A DNA stretch of 14,463 nucleotides, taken from an uncultured Oscillospiraceae bacterium. GTDB lineage: Bacteria > Bacillota > Clostridia > Oscillospirales > Acutalibacteraceae. Made by a program: the position numbers and the translations under genes. The stretch is taken from NCBI GenBank assembly GCA_900554535.1, contig USIA01000031.1, positions 1-14,463 on the forward strand, written 5' to 3'. The notes beneath the pieces are model-generated. The model searched no databases. It saw only the letters and a list, made by a program, of their open reading frames with translations, and was not told the origin of the DNA. Below, piece by piece: positions 5,736-14,196 of the stretch (the first letter of the stretch is position 1; every line of letters starts with the position of its first letter).

Positions 5736-7022
5736 ATGATCGGTATCGAACAGCATATGCTCTGCGATGGCGTCCACTTCCGGAGCGTTCGAGATACAAA
5801 ATTCAAAACCTTTCGCATTTCGGTGAATTTTCTGCTGCCTTTGCGCCGGGAAACTGCCGCTGCGAACGCGCTGCTGCCCTATCTGCTCACGCGTGCCAGC
5901 CGGGCGTACCCCGATTTTACGCAAATGAGCCAAAAGATGGATGCGCTTTATGGCGCCAACTTGAGCGGGGATGTCGGCAAATTGGGCGACTTCCAGGTTT
6001 TGACGGTGCAGGCATCCTGCCTGTCAAACGCCTATGCGTTGGCTGGAGAGGATCTGGTGGCGGAGATGACGAGCGTGCTTTGCGGGGCGCTGTTTGACCC
6101 GGCGCTGGAGGATGGCCTCTTCCGGGAGAACGACTTCCGCCAGGAGCAGCGCCAGACGTTGGAACAGATCGATGCGGAATTTAGTGATAAACGCGCCTGG
6201 GCGTTCAACCGCTGTGTTGAAGCCATGTGCGCGGACGAGCCCTATGGCATCAGCCGCTTCGGCGCGCGTGCGGATGTGGAAAAACTGACCCGCGAAGAGG
6301 TTACCAAGGCGTGGCACGAAATGTGCCGCACAGCGCGTGTAGAGATTTTGGTCCTGGGCAACTGTAATCCAAAGCCTGTGATCGATGCGTTCCGGGACGC
6401 CTTTTCCAGCCAGCCGCGCGCGTATCAGCCGGTCCAGACAGATGCCACGTACCAGCCGCCGCAGACGGTGCGTCGCGCAGAGGACTGCCAGGACGTTGTG
6501 CAGGGCAAGCTGGTGCTCGGAATGCGCCTGCCCATTGCCCGCACAGACGATCGTGTCCCGGCTGCGCGATTGATGACCAGCATCTTTGGCGGTACGCCGA
6601 ACAGCAAGCTTTTTTTAATTGTGCGCGAAAAGATGAGCCTGTGCTACTATTGCAGCGCCGGCTATAATCCGATGAAGGGCCTGCTCTTTGTCCAGAGCGG
6701 CGTGGAATTCAGCAATATGGACAAGGCTGAGGCCGCAATTCTCGACCAACTCAAGGCTGTACAGGCGGGCGACTTTACGGATGAGGACATCCAGGCGGCC
6801 AAGCTGTCAATGCAAAATAATCTTTATACGACTGAGGATTATCTCGGTGCGCAGGAAAGCTGGTACTTGGCGCAGACATTGGCGGGCCAGATGTTTTCGC
6901 CTACGGAATATGCGGCGTTGATCGGCGCCGTCACGCGCGAACAAATCGTCGAAGCGGCAAAAGATGTGCAGCTTGATACGGTTTACAGGCTGATTGGCAA
7001 AAAAGAGGAGGCGGCACAGTGA
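5736..7022 (+). CDS. M16 family protein lacking the zinc motif (YmfF/YfmF-like)
   Basis: A 428-residue pitrilysin-fold protein, the non-catalytic partner of the next gene. Databases name this family 'EF-P 5-aminopentanol modification-associated protein'; its exact role is unclear. The M16 zinc signature HxxEH is absent: the corresponding helix reads NALLPYLLTRASRAYPD (residues about 44-60). The C-terminal half keeps the conserved Arg/Tyr pair region (REKMSLCYY, Arg297 and Tyr304/305) and the FGGTPNSKLF motif. Such pairs, one with HxxEH and one with the R/Y element, resemble the split architecture of mitochondrial processing peptidase. ATG 5736 is preferred over ATG 5703: GGAG (5719-5722) lies 13 nt upstream, and the earlier codon has no such site. 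It is the first gene of the long operon and overlaps the next gene by 4 nt. Confidence 0.88.
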   Translation: MIGIEQHMLCDGVHFRSVRDTKFKTFRISVNFLLPLRRETAAANALLPYLLTRASRAYPDFTQMSQKMDALYGANLSGDVGKLGDFQVLTVQASCLSNAYALAGEDLVAEMTSVLCGALFDPALEDGLFRENDFRQEQRQTLEQIDAEFSDKRAWAFNRCVEAMCADEPYGISRFGARADVEKLTREEVTKAWHEMCRTARVEILVLGNCNPKPVIDAFRDAFSSQPRAYQPVQTDATYQPPQTVRRAEDCQDVVQGKLVLGMRLPIARTDDRVPAARLMTSIFGGTPNSKLFLIVREKMSLCYYCSAGYNPMKGLLFVQSGVEFSNMDKAEAAILDQLKAVQAGDFTDEDIQAAKLSMQNNLYTTEDYLGAQESWYLAQTLAGQMFSPTEYAALIGAVTREQIVEAAKDVQLDTVYRLIGKKEEAAQ

Positions 7023-8296
7023 ATCTCATCAAAGAAGTGAAAAGCGACCGGCTGGGCGAATCCTATTTTGAGGTGCAGCACGCCGCAGGCCTGAAAATTA
7101 TGATCTATCCGAAGCCGGAAAACCACTCGACTTATGCGATTTTCGGAACAAATTACGGCTCGATTGACAACACATTCCGCCGGTCGGACGAAGGAGAGGC
7201 CGCCACGGTGCCCAACGGCATCGCGCATTACCTGGAGCATAAGATGTTTGAAAGCGAAGACGGCGACGCCTTTGCCCGTTACGCAAAAACCGGCGCTTCC
7301 GCGAATGCCTACACCTCCTTTGACAAGACATGCTATCTGTTTTCCTGCGCGGCCAATGTCTATGATTCTCTGGAAATCCTGCTCGACTTCGTGCAGCATC
7401 CTTACTTCACGGAGAAGACCGTGCAGAAGGAGCAGGGCATCATCGGCCAGGAAATTCGCATGTATGACGACGACCCGACGTGGCGGGTGCTGTTTAACAT
7501 GCTGGGGGGCATGTACCACAACCACCCGGTGAAAATCGACATCGCGGGTACGGTGGAGAGCATCGCACAGATCACCCCGGAACTGCTTTACCGCTGCTAT
7601 CATACGTTTTATAATCTCAACAACATGGCGCTGTGCGTTGTGGGCAATGTGGAGGAAAATCGCGTGCTGGAGCTGTGCGACCGCATGCTCAAGCCTTCGG
7701 CGGATGTGCGCGTGGAGCGCATCTTCCAGCCGGAGCCGGAGACCATCGTGCAGCCGCGCATCTGCGCCAAAGGCAGCGTGGTCACGCCGCTGTTCTATTA
7801 TGGCTTCAAGGAAAAGGCCACGCACCAGCCAACTGACCAACAGGAAGCTGCAACCGAAATTCTGCTCGAGATGCTTTTCGGTGAGTCTTCGCCCTTGTTC
7901 CGCCGGTTGCTCGACAGCGCCCTGATTAACGAAGCCAGTTTCAGTTATGAATATTTTAACGGACCGGGCTATGCCTGCGTGTTATTTAGCGGCGAATCCA
8001 AGAATCCGGACGCTGTGGGCCAGGCGATTTGCGGCGAGGCCGAAAAGGCGCGCCGCGAAGGCCTGGATCCGGCGGCTTTTGCGCGCGCCCAAAAGGCGGT
8101 ATATGGCCGCATCATTTCCAGTTGCAACAGTGTGGAAACGATTGCCAACACCATGATCGGCGCGTCCTTTGCGGGCAGGTCGCTCTACGGTATGATAGAC
8201 GCGGTGGCCCAGGCAACCTGCGAGCAGGTGGAGGCGCGGTTGCAGGAGCAGATGCTGCCTGACCGCGCGGTGCTGTCCATCATCGAGCCGGACTGA
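7019..8296 (+). CDS. M16 zinc peptidase (YmfH/YfmH-like)
   Basis: A 425-residue insulinase/pitrilysin family metallopeptidase. The inverted zinc motif is intact: His70-x-x-Glu73-His74 in AHYLEHKMFE. The third ligand is probably Glu145 in IIGQEIRMYDDDP, 7 residues after Glu138, the same spacing as Glu162/Glu169 in E. coli pitrilysin. Other M16 features are NAYTSFDKTCYLFSC, YHTFYNLNNMALCVVGNV and LFRRLLDSALINEASFSY. It starts at GTG 7019, overlapping the ymfF-like stop by 4 nt (GTGA) behind a GAGGAGG Shine-Dalgarno, which implies translational coupling and a working heteromer. No EF-P gene is in view, so the EF-P link rests on family naming alone. It lies 24 nt upstream of lgt. Confidence 0.92.
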   Translation: MNLIKEVKSDRLGESYFEVQHAAGLKIMIYPKPENHSTYAIFGTNYGSIDNTFRRSDEGEAATVPNGIAHYLEHKMFESEDGDAFARYAKTGASANAYTSFDKTCYLFSCAANVYDSLEILLDFVQHPYFTEKTVQKEQGIIGQEIRMYDDDPTWRVLFNMLGGMYHNHPVKIDIAGTVESIAQITPELLYRCYHTFYNLNNMALCVVGNVEENRVLELCDRMLKPSADVRVERIFQPEPETIVQPRICAKGSVVTPLFYYGFKEKATHQPTDQQEAATEILLEMLFGESSPLFRRLLDSALINEASFSYEYFNGPGYACVLFSGESKNPDAVGQAICGEAEKARREGLDPAAFARAQKAVYGRIISSCNSVETIANTMIGASFAGRSLYGMIDAVAQATCEQVEARLQEQMLPDRAVLSIIEPD

Positions 8297-8320
8297 GCCG
8301 GGAAAGAGGGGGCACTTCTT

Positions 8321-9283
8321 ATGTATCATGTGCAATTTCCGGGCCTGGGCATTTCGCTGACCATCCACAACGTCGCATTCCAGATCGGTTCGTTTCGCGT
8401 GTATTGGTATGGCATCATCATTGCGGTCGGATTTGTACTGGCGTTTCTTTATGCAATTCGCAGCGCCAAAAAGTTTAAGATTGACGCAGACAAGCTCATG
8501 ACCTGCATCCTGGTGGGCATTGTGTGCGGCGTTATTGGCGCGCGGCTTTATTATGTGGCGTTTTATCCGGGCGATCTCTATATCAAAAATCCGTCGCTCA
8601 TCTTCCGTATCCACGACGGGGGCCTGGGCTTTTATGGCGGCGCGATCGGCGGCCTGCTCGGCGGCGGCATCTGTGCGAAGGTTTGCAAGCTGTCACTGCC
8701 TGCGGTGTTTGACATCGCTTCGCTTGGGCTTTTGATTGGGCAGTGCATCGGCCGGTGGGGCAATTTTATCAACCAGGAGGCCTTTGGTACACAGACCGAC
8801 CTGCCGTGGCGTATGGTCAGCGAGGGGACCGGCGGAGTGCCGGTGCACCCGTGCTTTCTGTATGAATCGCTATGGCTTTTGATCGGCTTCCTCTGGATTC
8901 ACTTCTTCAGCCGCCGGCTGCGCCATTATGACGGCCAGGTTTTTCTGCTCTATTTGCTTTGGAGCGGCCTGGGCCGGTTCTGGATTGAGGGCCTGCGCAC
9001 GGACAGCCTGCTTGTACCAGGCCTGCCGCTGCGCGTCTCCCAAGTGCTCGCCGCGGTGATGGTGGCGGTGGCCGTTGTGTGCCTGATTCTCTTCCGCAAC
9101 CGGACCAAGCTTTTGGGCTGCGGCAGTCCGCGCATTATGGCGCTCAATGAGATTGTCGATGCCGTACCGGAGGAAATGATCCTGGAGCCTGCTGCAGAGG
9201 CGAAGACAGACCAGTCGGTAGATGTGCCTGCACAAAAGATAGAGCAGTCAAGTGATGCACCCAAAAATGAGGAACATTCATAA
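8321..9283 (+). CDS. lgt: Prolipoprotein diacylglyceryl transferase
   Basis: A 320-residue multi-pass membrane enzyme that moves diacylglycerol from phosphatidylglycerol to the lipobox cysteine of prolipoproteins, the first step of lipoprotein maturation. Hydrophobic helices span most of residues 20-265. Signature elements are RVYWYGIIIA, GARLYYV, HDGGLGFYGG (His98, matching His103 of E. coli), GRWGNFINQE (Arg145, Asn148, Glu153), HPCFLYES and GRFWIEGLRTDS. ATG 8321 has AGAGGGGG 8 nt upstream. A polar tail of about 40 residues after the last helix (for example EAKTDQSVDVPAQKIEQSS) extends beyond typical Lgt proteins and looks disordered. Confidence 0.96.
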   Translation: MYHVQFPGLGISLTIHNVAFQIGSFRVYWYGIIIAVGFVLAFLYAIRSAKKFKIDADKLMTCILVGIVCGVIGARLYYVAFYPGDLYIKNPSLIFRIHDGGLGFYGGAIGGLLGGGICAKVCKLSLPAVFDIASLGLLIGQCIGRWGNFINQEAFGTQTDLPWRMVSEGTGGVPVHPCFLYESLWLLIGFLWIHFFSRRLRHYDGQVFLLYLLWSGLGRFWIEGLRTDSLLVPGLPLRVSQVLAAVMVAVAVVCLILFRNRTKLLGCGSPRIMALNEIVDAVPEEMILEPAAEAKTDQSVDVPAQKIEQSSDAPKNEEHS

Positions 9284-9336
9284 AACTGCCTTTAGGGATG
9301 AACATGGATAAAAAGCGCAGATAGGAGGAAATGGGA

Positions 9337-10212
9337 ATGGCTATTCGCATCGACGGCAAGGCAATTGCCGCAGAAGTACGCGCACGGGTGAAGGCGGAGG
9401 TCGCCGCCATGGAGGAAAACGGCGTCACGCCCGGCCTGGCGGTGGTTCTGGTGGGGGATGACCCCGCTTCACATACGTATGTCCGCAATAAAAATCGTGC
9501 CTGCGAGGAAACCGGCATCTACAGCGAGGTCCACGAGCTGCCCGCCACTACCACGCAGGAGGAACTGATGGCGCTTGTCGCCAGCCTCAACGCCCGTCCG
9601 GACATTGACGGTATCTTGGTGCAGTCCCCCCTGCCAGATGGATTGGATGAGGACGCCGTCATCAACGCGATTGATCCGGAAAAGGATGTGGACGCCTTCC
9701 ATCCATTGAATGTCGGGCACATCATGATCGGTGACTACGCGTTTTTGCCGTGTACGCCTGCGGGCATTATGGAGCTGTTGCATCATGAAAACATCACGGT
9801 CCAGGGCAAACGGTGTGTGGTGATCGGACGCAGCAACATTGTCGGCAAACCGATGGCCATGCTGCTGCTGCATGAAAGCGGCACCGTCACAATCTGCCAC
9901 AGCAAGACCCAAAACCTGCCCGATATATGCCGCGAGGCGGACATCCTGGTCGCAGCCGTGGGCAAGCCGAAATTTGTGACCGCCGATATGGTCAAGCCCG
10001 GTGCGGTTGTCATCGACGTGGGCATGGACCGGGACGAAAATGGCAAGCTTTGCGGCGACGTGGACTACAATGCAGTGGAGCCGGTTGCCTCCTACATCAC
10101 GCCGGTCCCCGGCGGCGTCGGCCCGATGACCATTGCCATGTTGCTTCAAAATACCTTGACCGCTGCCCGCCGACACAACCACCTGCCCGCAGACGGTCAA
10201 CTGGAGTCCTGA
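9337..10212 (+). CDS. folD: Bifunctional methylene-THF dehydrogenase / methenyl-THF cyclohydrolase
   Basis: A 291-residue FolD that interconverts 5,10-methylene-, methenyl- and 10-formyl-tetrahydrofolate using NADP, supplying one-carbon units in the cytoplasm. Visible motifs are GDDPASHTYVRNKNRACEETGI (the Y-x-x-x-K active-site pair is Tyr48/Lys52), VQSPLPDGLDE, KDVDAFHPLNVG, PCTPAGIMELL, the Rossmann segment VVIGRSNIVGKPMAMLL, GAVVIDVGMD and TPVPGGVGPMTIAMLLQNT. Two ATGs are possible; 9337 is chosen over 9331 because AGGAGG (9323-9328) is 8 nt away rather than 2, and MAIRIDGKAIA is the usual N-terminus. The dxs start follows after 5 nt, so the two genes are co-transcribed. Confidence 0.96.
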   Translation: MAIRIDGKAIAAEVRARVKAEVAAMEENGVTPGLAVVLVGDDPASHTYVRNKNRACEETGIYSEVHELPATTTQEELMALVASLNARPDIDGILVQSPLPDGLDEDAVINAIDPEKDVDAFHPLNVGHIMIGDYAFLPCTPAGIMELLHHENITVQGKRCVVIGRSNIVGKPMAMLLLHESGTVTICHSKTQNLPDICREADILVAAVGKPKFVTADMVKPGAVVIDVGMDRDENGKLCGDVDYNAVEPVASYITPVPGGVGPMTIAMLLQNTLTAARRHNHLPADGQLES

Positions 10213-10217
10213 CTTTT

Positions 10218-12074
10218 ATGGATATTCTGGACCGAATTCATTCCCCGGCGGATTTGCAGGATCTGGATTTGACACAACTCAATCAGCTTTGCTCGGAAAT
10301 CCGCCGCCGTATCATCACAACGGTGTCGCATACGGGCGGGCATCTGGCCTCCAATCTCGGCACGGTGGAGCTGACCGTCGCTTTACGGCGCGTGTTCCCG
10401 CGAAAATGTGACCGAATCGTCTGGGATGTCGGCCACCAGGCTTATACGCACAAAATCCTGACCGGCCGCAACAGCCGGCTCGACACCATGCGCACGCGCG
10501 GCGGCATTTCCGGTTTTCCCAACCGCTTTGAAAGCGAGTGGGACGCCTTTACCGTGGGGCATGCCAGCACGTCGATTTCGGCGGCGCTTGGCATCGCGGA
10601 GGCAAAGCTTTTGCGCGGAGAAGAGGGCTATGTGATTGCGGTGATCGGAGACGGTGCGCTGACGGGCGGGCTGGCCTATGAGGGCCTGAACAATGCCGGG
10701 CGCTTCCCGAAGAATTTTATTGTGATTTTAAATGACAATAAAATGTCCATCTCCCGCAATGTCGGCGCCATGTCGCGCTATCTTGCGCACATCCGCACAA
10801 AGCCCGAATATCTCAAGGCAAAGACCGACATTGAGTCGCTCCTTTCCGGGATACCGTGGATCGGCCATTCTGTGGCCAAGACGATTCGGAGCACGAAAAA
10901 TGTGGTCAAGTCCTTGCTGTATAACAGTACTTTGTTCGAGGATATGGGCTTTTATTATTACGGCCCATTTGACGGCCACGACCTGCGCACGATGCTGGAG
11001 GTGTTGCAGAGCGTCCGTTCCATTGATCACCCGGTTTTGCTGCATGTGGTGACCGAGAAAGGGCGCGGCTATTCCTTTGCAGAGAAAAATCCAGGCGCCT
11101 TTCATGGCGTGGCGCGCTTTGACGTGAGCACTGGCAAACCCGAACACATGGGTGGCGAAAATTTCAGCAGCACGATGGGCGAATACCTGTGCGGTTTTGC
11201 CGAGCAAGATCCGTCCATTTGTGCGATCACCGCCGCCATGAAGACGGGCACGGGCCTGGAATCCTTCAGCCGCAAATTCCCCGCCCGCTTTTTTGATACG
11301 GGCATTGCCGAAGAACATGCGGTTACCTTTGCCGGTGGGCTGGCCAGCGCGGGGATGCTGCCGGTGGTCGCCGGCAACCGGCCCTTTTTGCAGCGCGCTT
11401 ATGACCAGTTGATTCACGACACGGCCCTGCAACGGGTGAAGGTTGTCTTTTGTGTAGACCGCGCGGGCATCGTGGGCGAGGACGGCGAGACGCACCAGGG
11501 CATCTTTGACGCTGCATTTTTCAATACAATCCCAGGCATCACCGTGCTGTCGCCCTGCTATTTTGGAGAGCTTTATCAGGATCTGCGCCGCGCACTGTAT
11601 GAGATTCCCGGGCCGGTTGCGGTGCGGTATCCGCGCGGCGGACAGCCGTTTTGCCCGCTGAACTTCCGCCCCTCCGGCATGGACTGGGTGCGTTGGGGAA
11701 AGCAGCAGGCGCCTATAGCGCTTGTCACCTATGGCCGTCTGTTTGCCCAGGCATGCCGTGCGCAGCAGTTGCTGCGGGAAAGGGGTGTGGAAGTGGAAAT
11801 CTTCAAGCTCAACCGCATCAAACCGATGCCGCTGGAGTCGGTTCAGGCGGCCTGCGGCAAGCAGGCGGTGTTTTTTTTTGAGGAGGGCATCTCGAACAGC
11901 GGCATTGGCGAGCACTTTGGCGCACAGCTGGCGCAGGCGGGCTTTTCCGGCCGGTTTGTGCTGCGTGCTATCACAGATTTTGTGTCGCATGCGACGCCGG
12001 ATCAATGTTTGCAGGCGCTTGGCCTGGATGCCAATGGAATGGTAAAGACGATCTTGACGGAGTGGGAGCAGTGA
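10218..12074 (+). CDS. dxs: 1-deoxy-D-xylulose-5-phosphate synthase
   Basis: A 618-residue thiamine-diphosphate enzyme that condenses pyruvate and glyceraldehyde 3-phosphate to DXP, first step of the MEP isoprenoid pathway and a precursor for thiamine and pyridoxal synthesis. Motifs: GGHLASNLGTVELTVAL (His42), WDVGHQAYTHK, the ThDP motif GDGALTGG to LNDNKMSIS, GIAEEHAV (Glu365, matching Glu370 of E. coli), LQRAYDQ (Arg393), DRAGIVGEDGETHQG (Asp422, His426) and VRYPRGG. The family-conserved IYSTF segment, which holds active-site Tyr392 in E. coli, is GNRPF here (residues 386-390), so Asn387 replaces the tyrosine. ATG 10218 has GGAG (10203-10206) 11 nt upstream and a normal family N-terminus; the longer open frame back to 9927 merely overlaps folD. 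A run of nine T (11871-11879) encodes FFF. It overlaps tlyA by 4 nt. Confidence 0.93.
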   Translation: MDILDRIHSPADLQDLDLTQLNQLCSEIRRRIITTVSHTGGHLASNLGTVELTVALRRVFPRKCDRIVWDVGHQAYTHKILTGRNSRLDTMRTRGGISGFPNRFESEWDAFTVGHASTSISAALGIAEAKLLRGEEGYVIAVIGDGALTGGLAYEGLNNAGRFPKNFIVILNDNKMSISRNVGAMSRYLAHIRTKPEYLKAKTDIESLLSGIPWIGHSVAKTIRSTKNVVKSLLYNSTLFEDMGFYYYGPFDGHDLRTMLEVLQSVRSIDHPVLLHVVTEKGRGYSFAEKNPGAFHGVARFDVSTGKPEHMGGENFSSTMGEYLCGFAEQDPSICAITAAMKTGTGLESFSRKFPARFFDTGIAEEHAVTFAGGLASAGMLPVVAGNRPFLQRAYDQLIHDTALQRVKVVFCVDRAGIVGEDGETHQGIFDAAFFNTIPGITVLSPCYFGELYQDLRRALYEIPGPVAVRYPRGGQPFCPLNFRPSGMDWVRWGKQQAPIALVTYGRLFAQACRAQQLLRERGVEVEIFKLNRIKPMPLESVQAACGKQAVFFFEEGISNSGIGEHFGAQLAQAGFSGRFVLRAITDFVSHATPDQCLQALGLDANGMVKTILTEWEQ

Positions 12075-12883
12075 GTGAGAAAGTAAGACTCGATTCCTTG
12101 GTTTATACGCGCGGGTTTGCCCAGAGCCGCGAGCGCGCGAAGGCCGTCATCATGGCGGGCGATGTGTATGTCAACAACCAAAAGTCCGACAAACCTGGAA
12201 TGCTGGTGCCTGCGGACGCCCAGTTGGAGGTGCGCGGCGGGCTGCGCTATGTCAGCCGTGGAGGACTCAAACTGGAGAAGGCCATGGCATGCTTCCCGAT
12301 TTCCCTGACGGACAAGACAGCCATGGATATCGGCGCGTCCACCGGCGGTTTCACGGATTGTATGCTGCAAAATGGCGCGGCGCGCGTCTATGCCATTGAC
12401 GTGGGCTACGGCCAGCTGGCCTGGAAGTTGCGCACGGATGCGCGCGTGGTCAACCTCGAACGCACCAATGTGCGCTATCTGACAGAAGAGCAGGTGCCCG
12501 AACAGGTGGACTTTTTCAGCGTAGACGTTGCATTTATTTCGCTCAAGCTGGTGCTGCCTGTGGCGCGGCGCTTTCTGAAGGATGGCGGCCAGGCGGTGTG
12601 CCTGGTCAAACCGCAGTTTGAAGCGGGACGCGGCAAGGTTGGGAAAAAAGGCGTGGTGCGTGACCCGGCGGTGCATCGGGAGGTGCTCGAGGAGATTACG
12701 CAGTTTGTATTGGCGAACGGCTTCTCGATCCTGGGACTGACGTATTCGCCTGTGCGCGGGCCGGAAGGCAACATCGAGTATCTCTTGTATCTGGAGAAAA
12801 CAGAACACCCGGAAGCGGTCCCCTTTTCTGTTGAAGCCGTGGTGGCAGAGTCCCACGCAGCATTGGATGGTGGTAGCAAATGA
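12071..12883 (+). CDS. tlyA: TlyA family rRNA (cytidine-2'-O)-methyltransferase / hemolysin-like
   Basis: A 270-residue protein with an N-terminal S4 RNA-binding domain (about residues 5-65, RLDSLVYTRGFAQSRERAKAVI-type segment) followed by an FtsJ-like SAM-dependent methyltransferase domain. The SAM motif is AMDIGASTGGFTDCML, followed by VYAIDVGYGQLAWKLR, FFSVDVAFISL and CLVKPQFEAGR. Characterised TlyA enzymes 2'-O-methylate 16S and/or 23S rRNA; the 'hemolysin' name is historical. The start is GTG 12071, overlapping the dxs stop by 4 nt (GTGA) with GGGAG just upstream. The stop overlaps the nadK start (ATGA). Both overlaps indicate translational coupling. Confidence 0.92.
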   Translation: MSEKVRLDSLVYTRGFAQSRERAKAVIMAGDVYVNNQKSDKPGMLVPADAQLEVRGGLRYVSRGGLKLEKAMACFPISLTDKTAMDIGASTGGFTDCMLQNGAARVYAIDVGYGQLAWKLRTDARVVNLERTNVRYLTEEQVPEQVDFFSVDVAFISLKLVLPVARRFLKDGGQAVCLVKPQFEAGRGKVGKKGVVRDPAVHREVLEEITQFVLANGFSILGLTYSPVRGPEGNIEYLLYLEKTEHPEAVPFSVEAVVAESHAALDGGSK

Positions 12884-13740
12884 TGTATGCCGCTGTACTG
12901 CCAAATTTAAAGCGCACGCATGCAGCCGCCGCGACAGTGGAAGTCATCCGCCGGCTGCATCAGATGGATGCCCTCGTGCTGATGCGCGCTTCAGACCGCG
13001 ATCCCGTCTTTAAAGCGGACCGCTTTGAGACGGATTTTGCAGCATTGCTGAAGGCGTGCACCCTGATGATCGCCATTGGCGGTGACGGCACCATCATCCA
13101 CGCAGCGCGGCACGCCGCTCAGGCGGACAGGCCCGTGCTTGGCATTAATACCGGGCATTTGGGCTTTGTCGCGGAATTGGAGCCGAATGAGCTGGATCTG
13201 TTGGCCTTATTGGCGAAAGGGCGCTATAGCGAAGAAAAGCGCCTGCTTTTGCGGGCGACATTCCGGGATTCCAGCGGCAGGCAGCGGCAGGCGGAAGCCA
13301 TCAACGACGTGGTGCTCACGCGCGGCGCCACGACCAAGATTCTGGATTTTGCCGTCCGCTTCAACAACACGGAGCTGGCGCATTATCGGGCGGACGGGCT
13401 GATCTTTTCCACGCCGACCGGCAGCACAGCCTATTCGCTTTCCGCGGGTGGACCCTTTGTAGCGCCAGACATTGACTGCATGCTGCTTACGCCAATTTGC
13501 CCGCATTCTCTGATGAGCCGGCCGGTCGTGGTCGGTGGGGACGCCCGCCTGACGGCGCAGGTCACTTCCCGCAGCGGCGGGGACGCTTATCTGACGGTAG
13601 ACGGCGACGATGCACTGACGCTTTCGCCCGGCACCACAGTGGAGGTACGGCGGTCGCCCTTTACCGCGCGGCTGATTAAATTGAAAAAAGACAGCTTTTA
13701 TACCATTATCAACCAGAAATTTGCGGAAGGGAGAGAATGA
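12880..13740 (+). CDS. nadK: NAD kinase
   Basis: A 286-residue ATP- or polyphosphate-dependent NAD kinase that makes NADP in the cytoplasm. The diagnostic GGDGT loop is at residues 67-71 with catalytic Asp69. Further family motifs are LGINTGHLGFVAEL, AINDVVLTRG, YRADGLIFSTPTGSTAYSLSAGGP and TPICPHSLMSRPVV. Length is normal. The start ATGATG at 12880 overlaps the tlyA stop by 4 nt; either methionine could serve. Its own stop overlaps the ATG chosen for argR. Position between tlyA and argR/recN is the usual clostridial order. Confidence 0.96.
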   Translation: MMYAAVLPNLKRTHAAAATVEVIRRLHQMDALVLMRASDRDPVFKADRFETDFAALLKACTLMIAIGGDGTIIHAARHAAQADRPVLGINTGHLGFVAELEPNELDLLALLAKGRYSEEKRLLLRATFRDSSGRQRQAEAINDVVLTRGATTKILDFAVRFNNTELAHYRADGLIFSTPTGSTAYSLSAGGPFVAPDIDCMLLTPICPHSLMSRPVVVGGDARLTAQVTSRSGGDAYLTVDGDDALTLSPGTTVEVRRSPFTARLIKLKKDSFYTIINQKFAEGRE

Positions 13741-14192
13741 CCGTGAAAACACGGCGGCACGCGAAAATTCTGGAGCTGATCAGCCAGTATGACATTGACA
13801 CGCAGGAGGAGCTTTTGCGCCGCCTGCGTTCTGCGGGCTTTGACGTGACGCAGGCGACAGTCTCCCGAGACATTAAAGAGCTGCGTTTGGTGAAAGCCCT
13901 GTCCGCAGAGGGCAAGTACCGCTACTCGACTGGCCGGGAAGAAAACAAAGATGTTTCTGCCAAGTTTTATGCTATGCTGCAGGATGCGGGGGTTTCCGTC
14001 GCGAGTGCGGGAAACCTGGTGGTGCTAAAGACCTCTTCGGGTATGGCGCCGGCCATTTGCGTGGCGCTGGATTCCATGCATTGGGACGCGGTGGTCGGTA
14101 CCATTGCGGGCGATGACACGATTTTTATGGCTGTGCATACGGCGGAGGCCGCACAGCAGCTCGCCGGCGAACTGAACCGGATGATGGGGTGA
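13737..14192 (+). CDS. argR: Arginine repressor ArgR/AhrC
   Basis: A 151-residue regulator that, with arginine as co-repressor, binds ARG boxes as a hexamer to control arginine synthesis and catabolism. The N-terminal winged helix-turn-helix covers TQEELLRRLRSAGFDVTQATVSRDIKELRLVKA with the typical SRDIKEL recognition helix. The C-terminal oligomerisation and arginine-binding domain ends in GTIAGDDTIFMAVHT, whose paired aspartates contact arginine. ATG 13737 overlaps the nadK stop (ATGA). GTG 13743 is a real alternative: AGGGAG (13728-13733) then has a better 9-nt spacing and the protein would start VKTRRHAKILELI, closer to family N-termini. Confidence 0.95.
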   Translation: MTVKTRRHAKILELISQYDIDTQEELLRRLRSAGFDVTQATVSRDIKELRLVKALSAEGKYRYSTGREENKDVSAKFYAMLQDAGVSVASAGNLVVLKTSSGMAPAICVALDSMHWDAVVGTIAGDDTIFMAVHTAEAAQQLAGELNRMMG

Positions 14193-14196
14193 GCGG

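Noticed and set aside
9927..10217. N-terminal extension of dxs into folD
   Set aside because: The extension translates to low-complexity Arg/Gly-rich sequence out of frame with folD; the family N-terminus begins at 10218.
10728..12005. A 425-codon open frame antisense to dxs
   Set aside because: Composition (His, Arg, Ala, Gln rich) and position mark it as a shadow of dxs; no recognisable domain.
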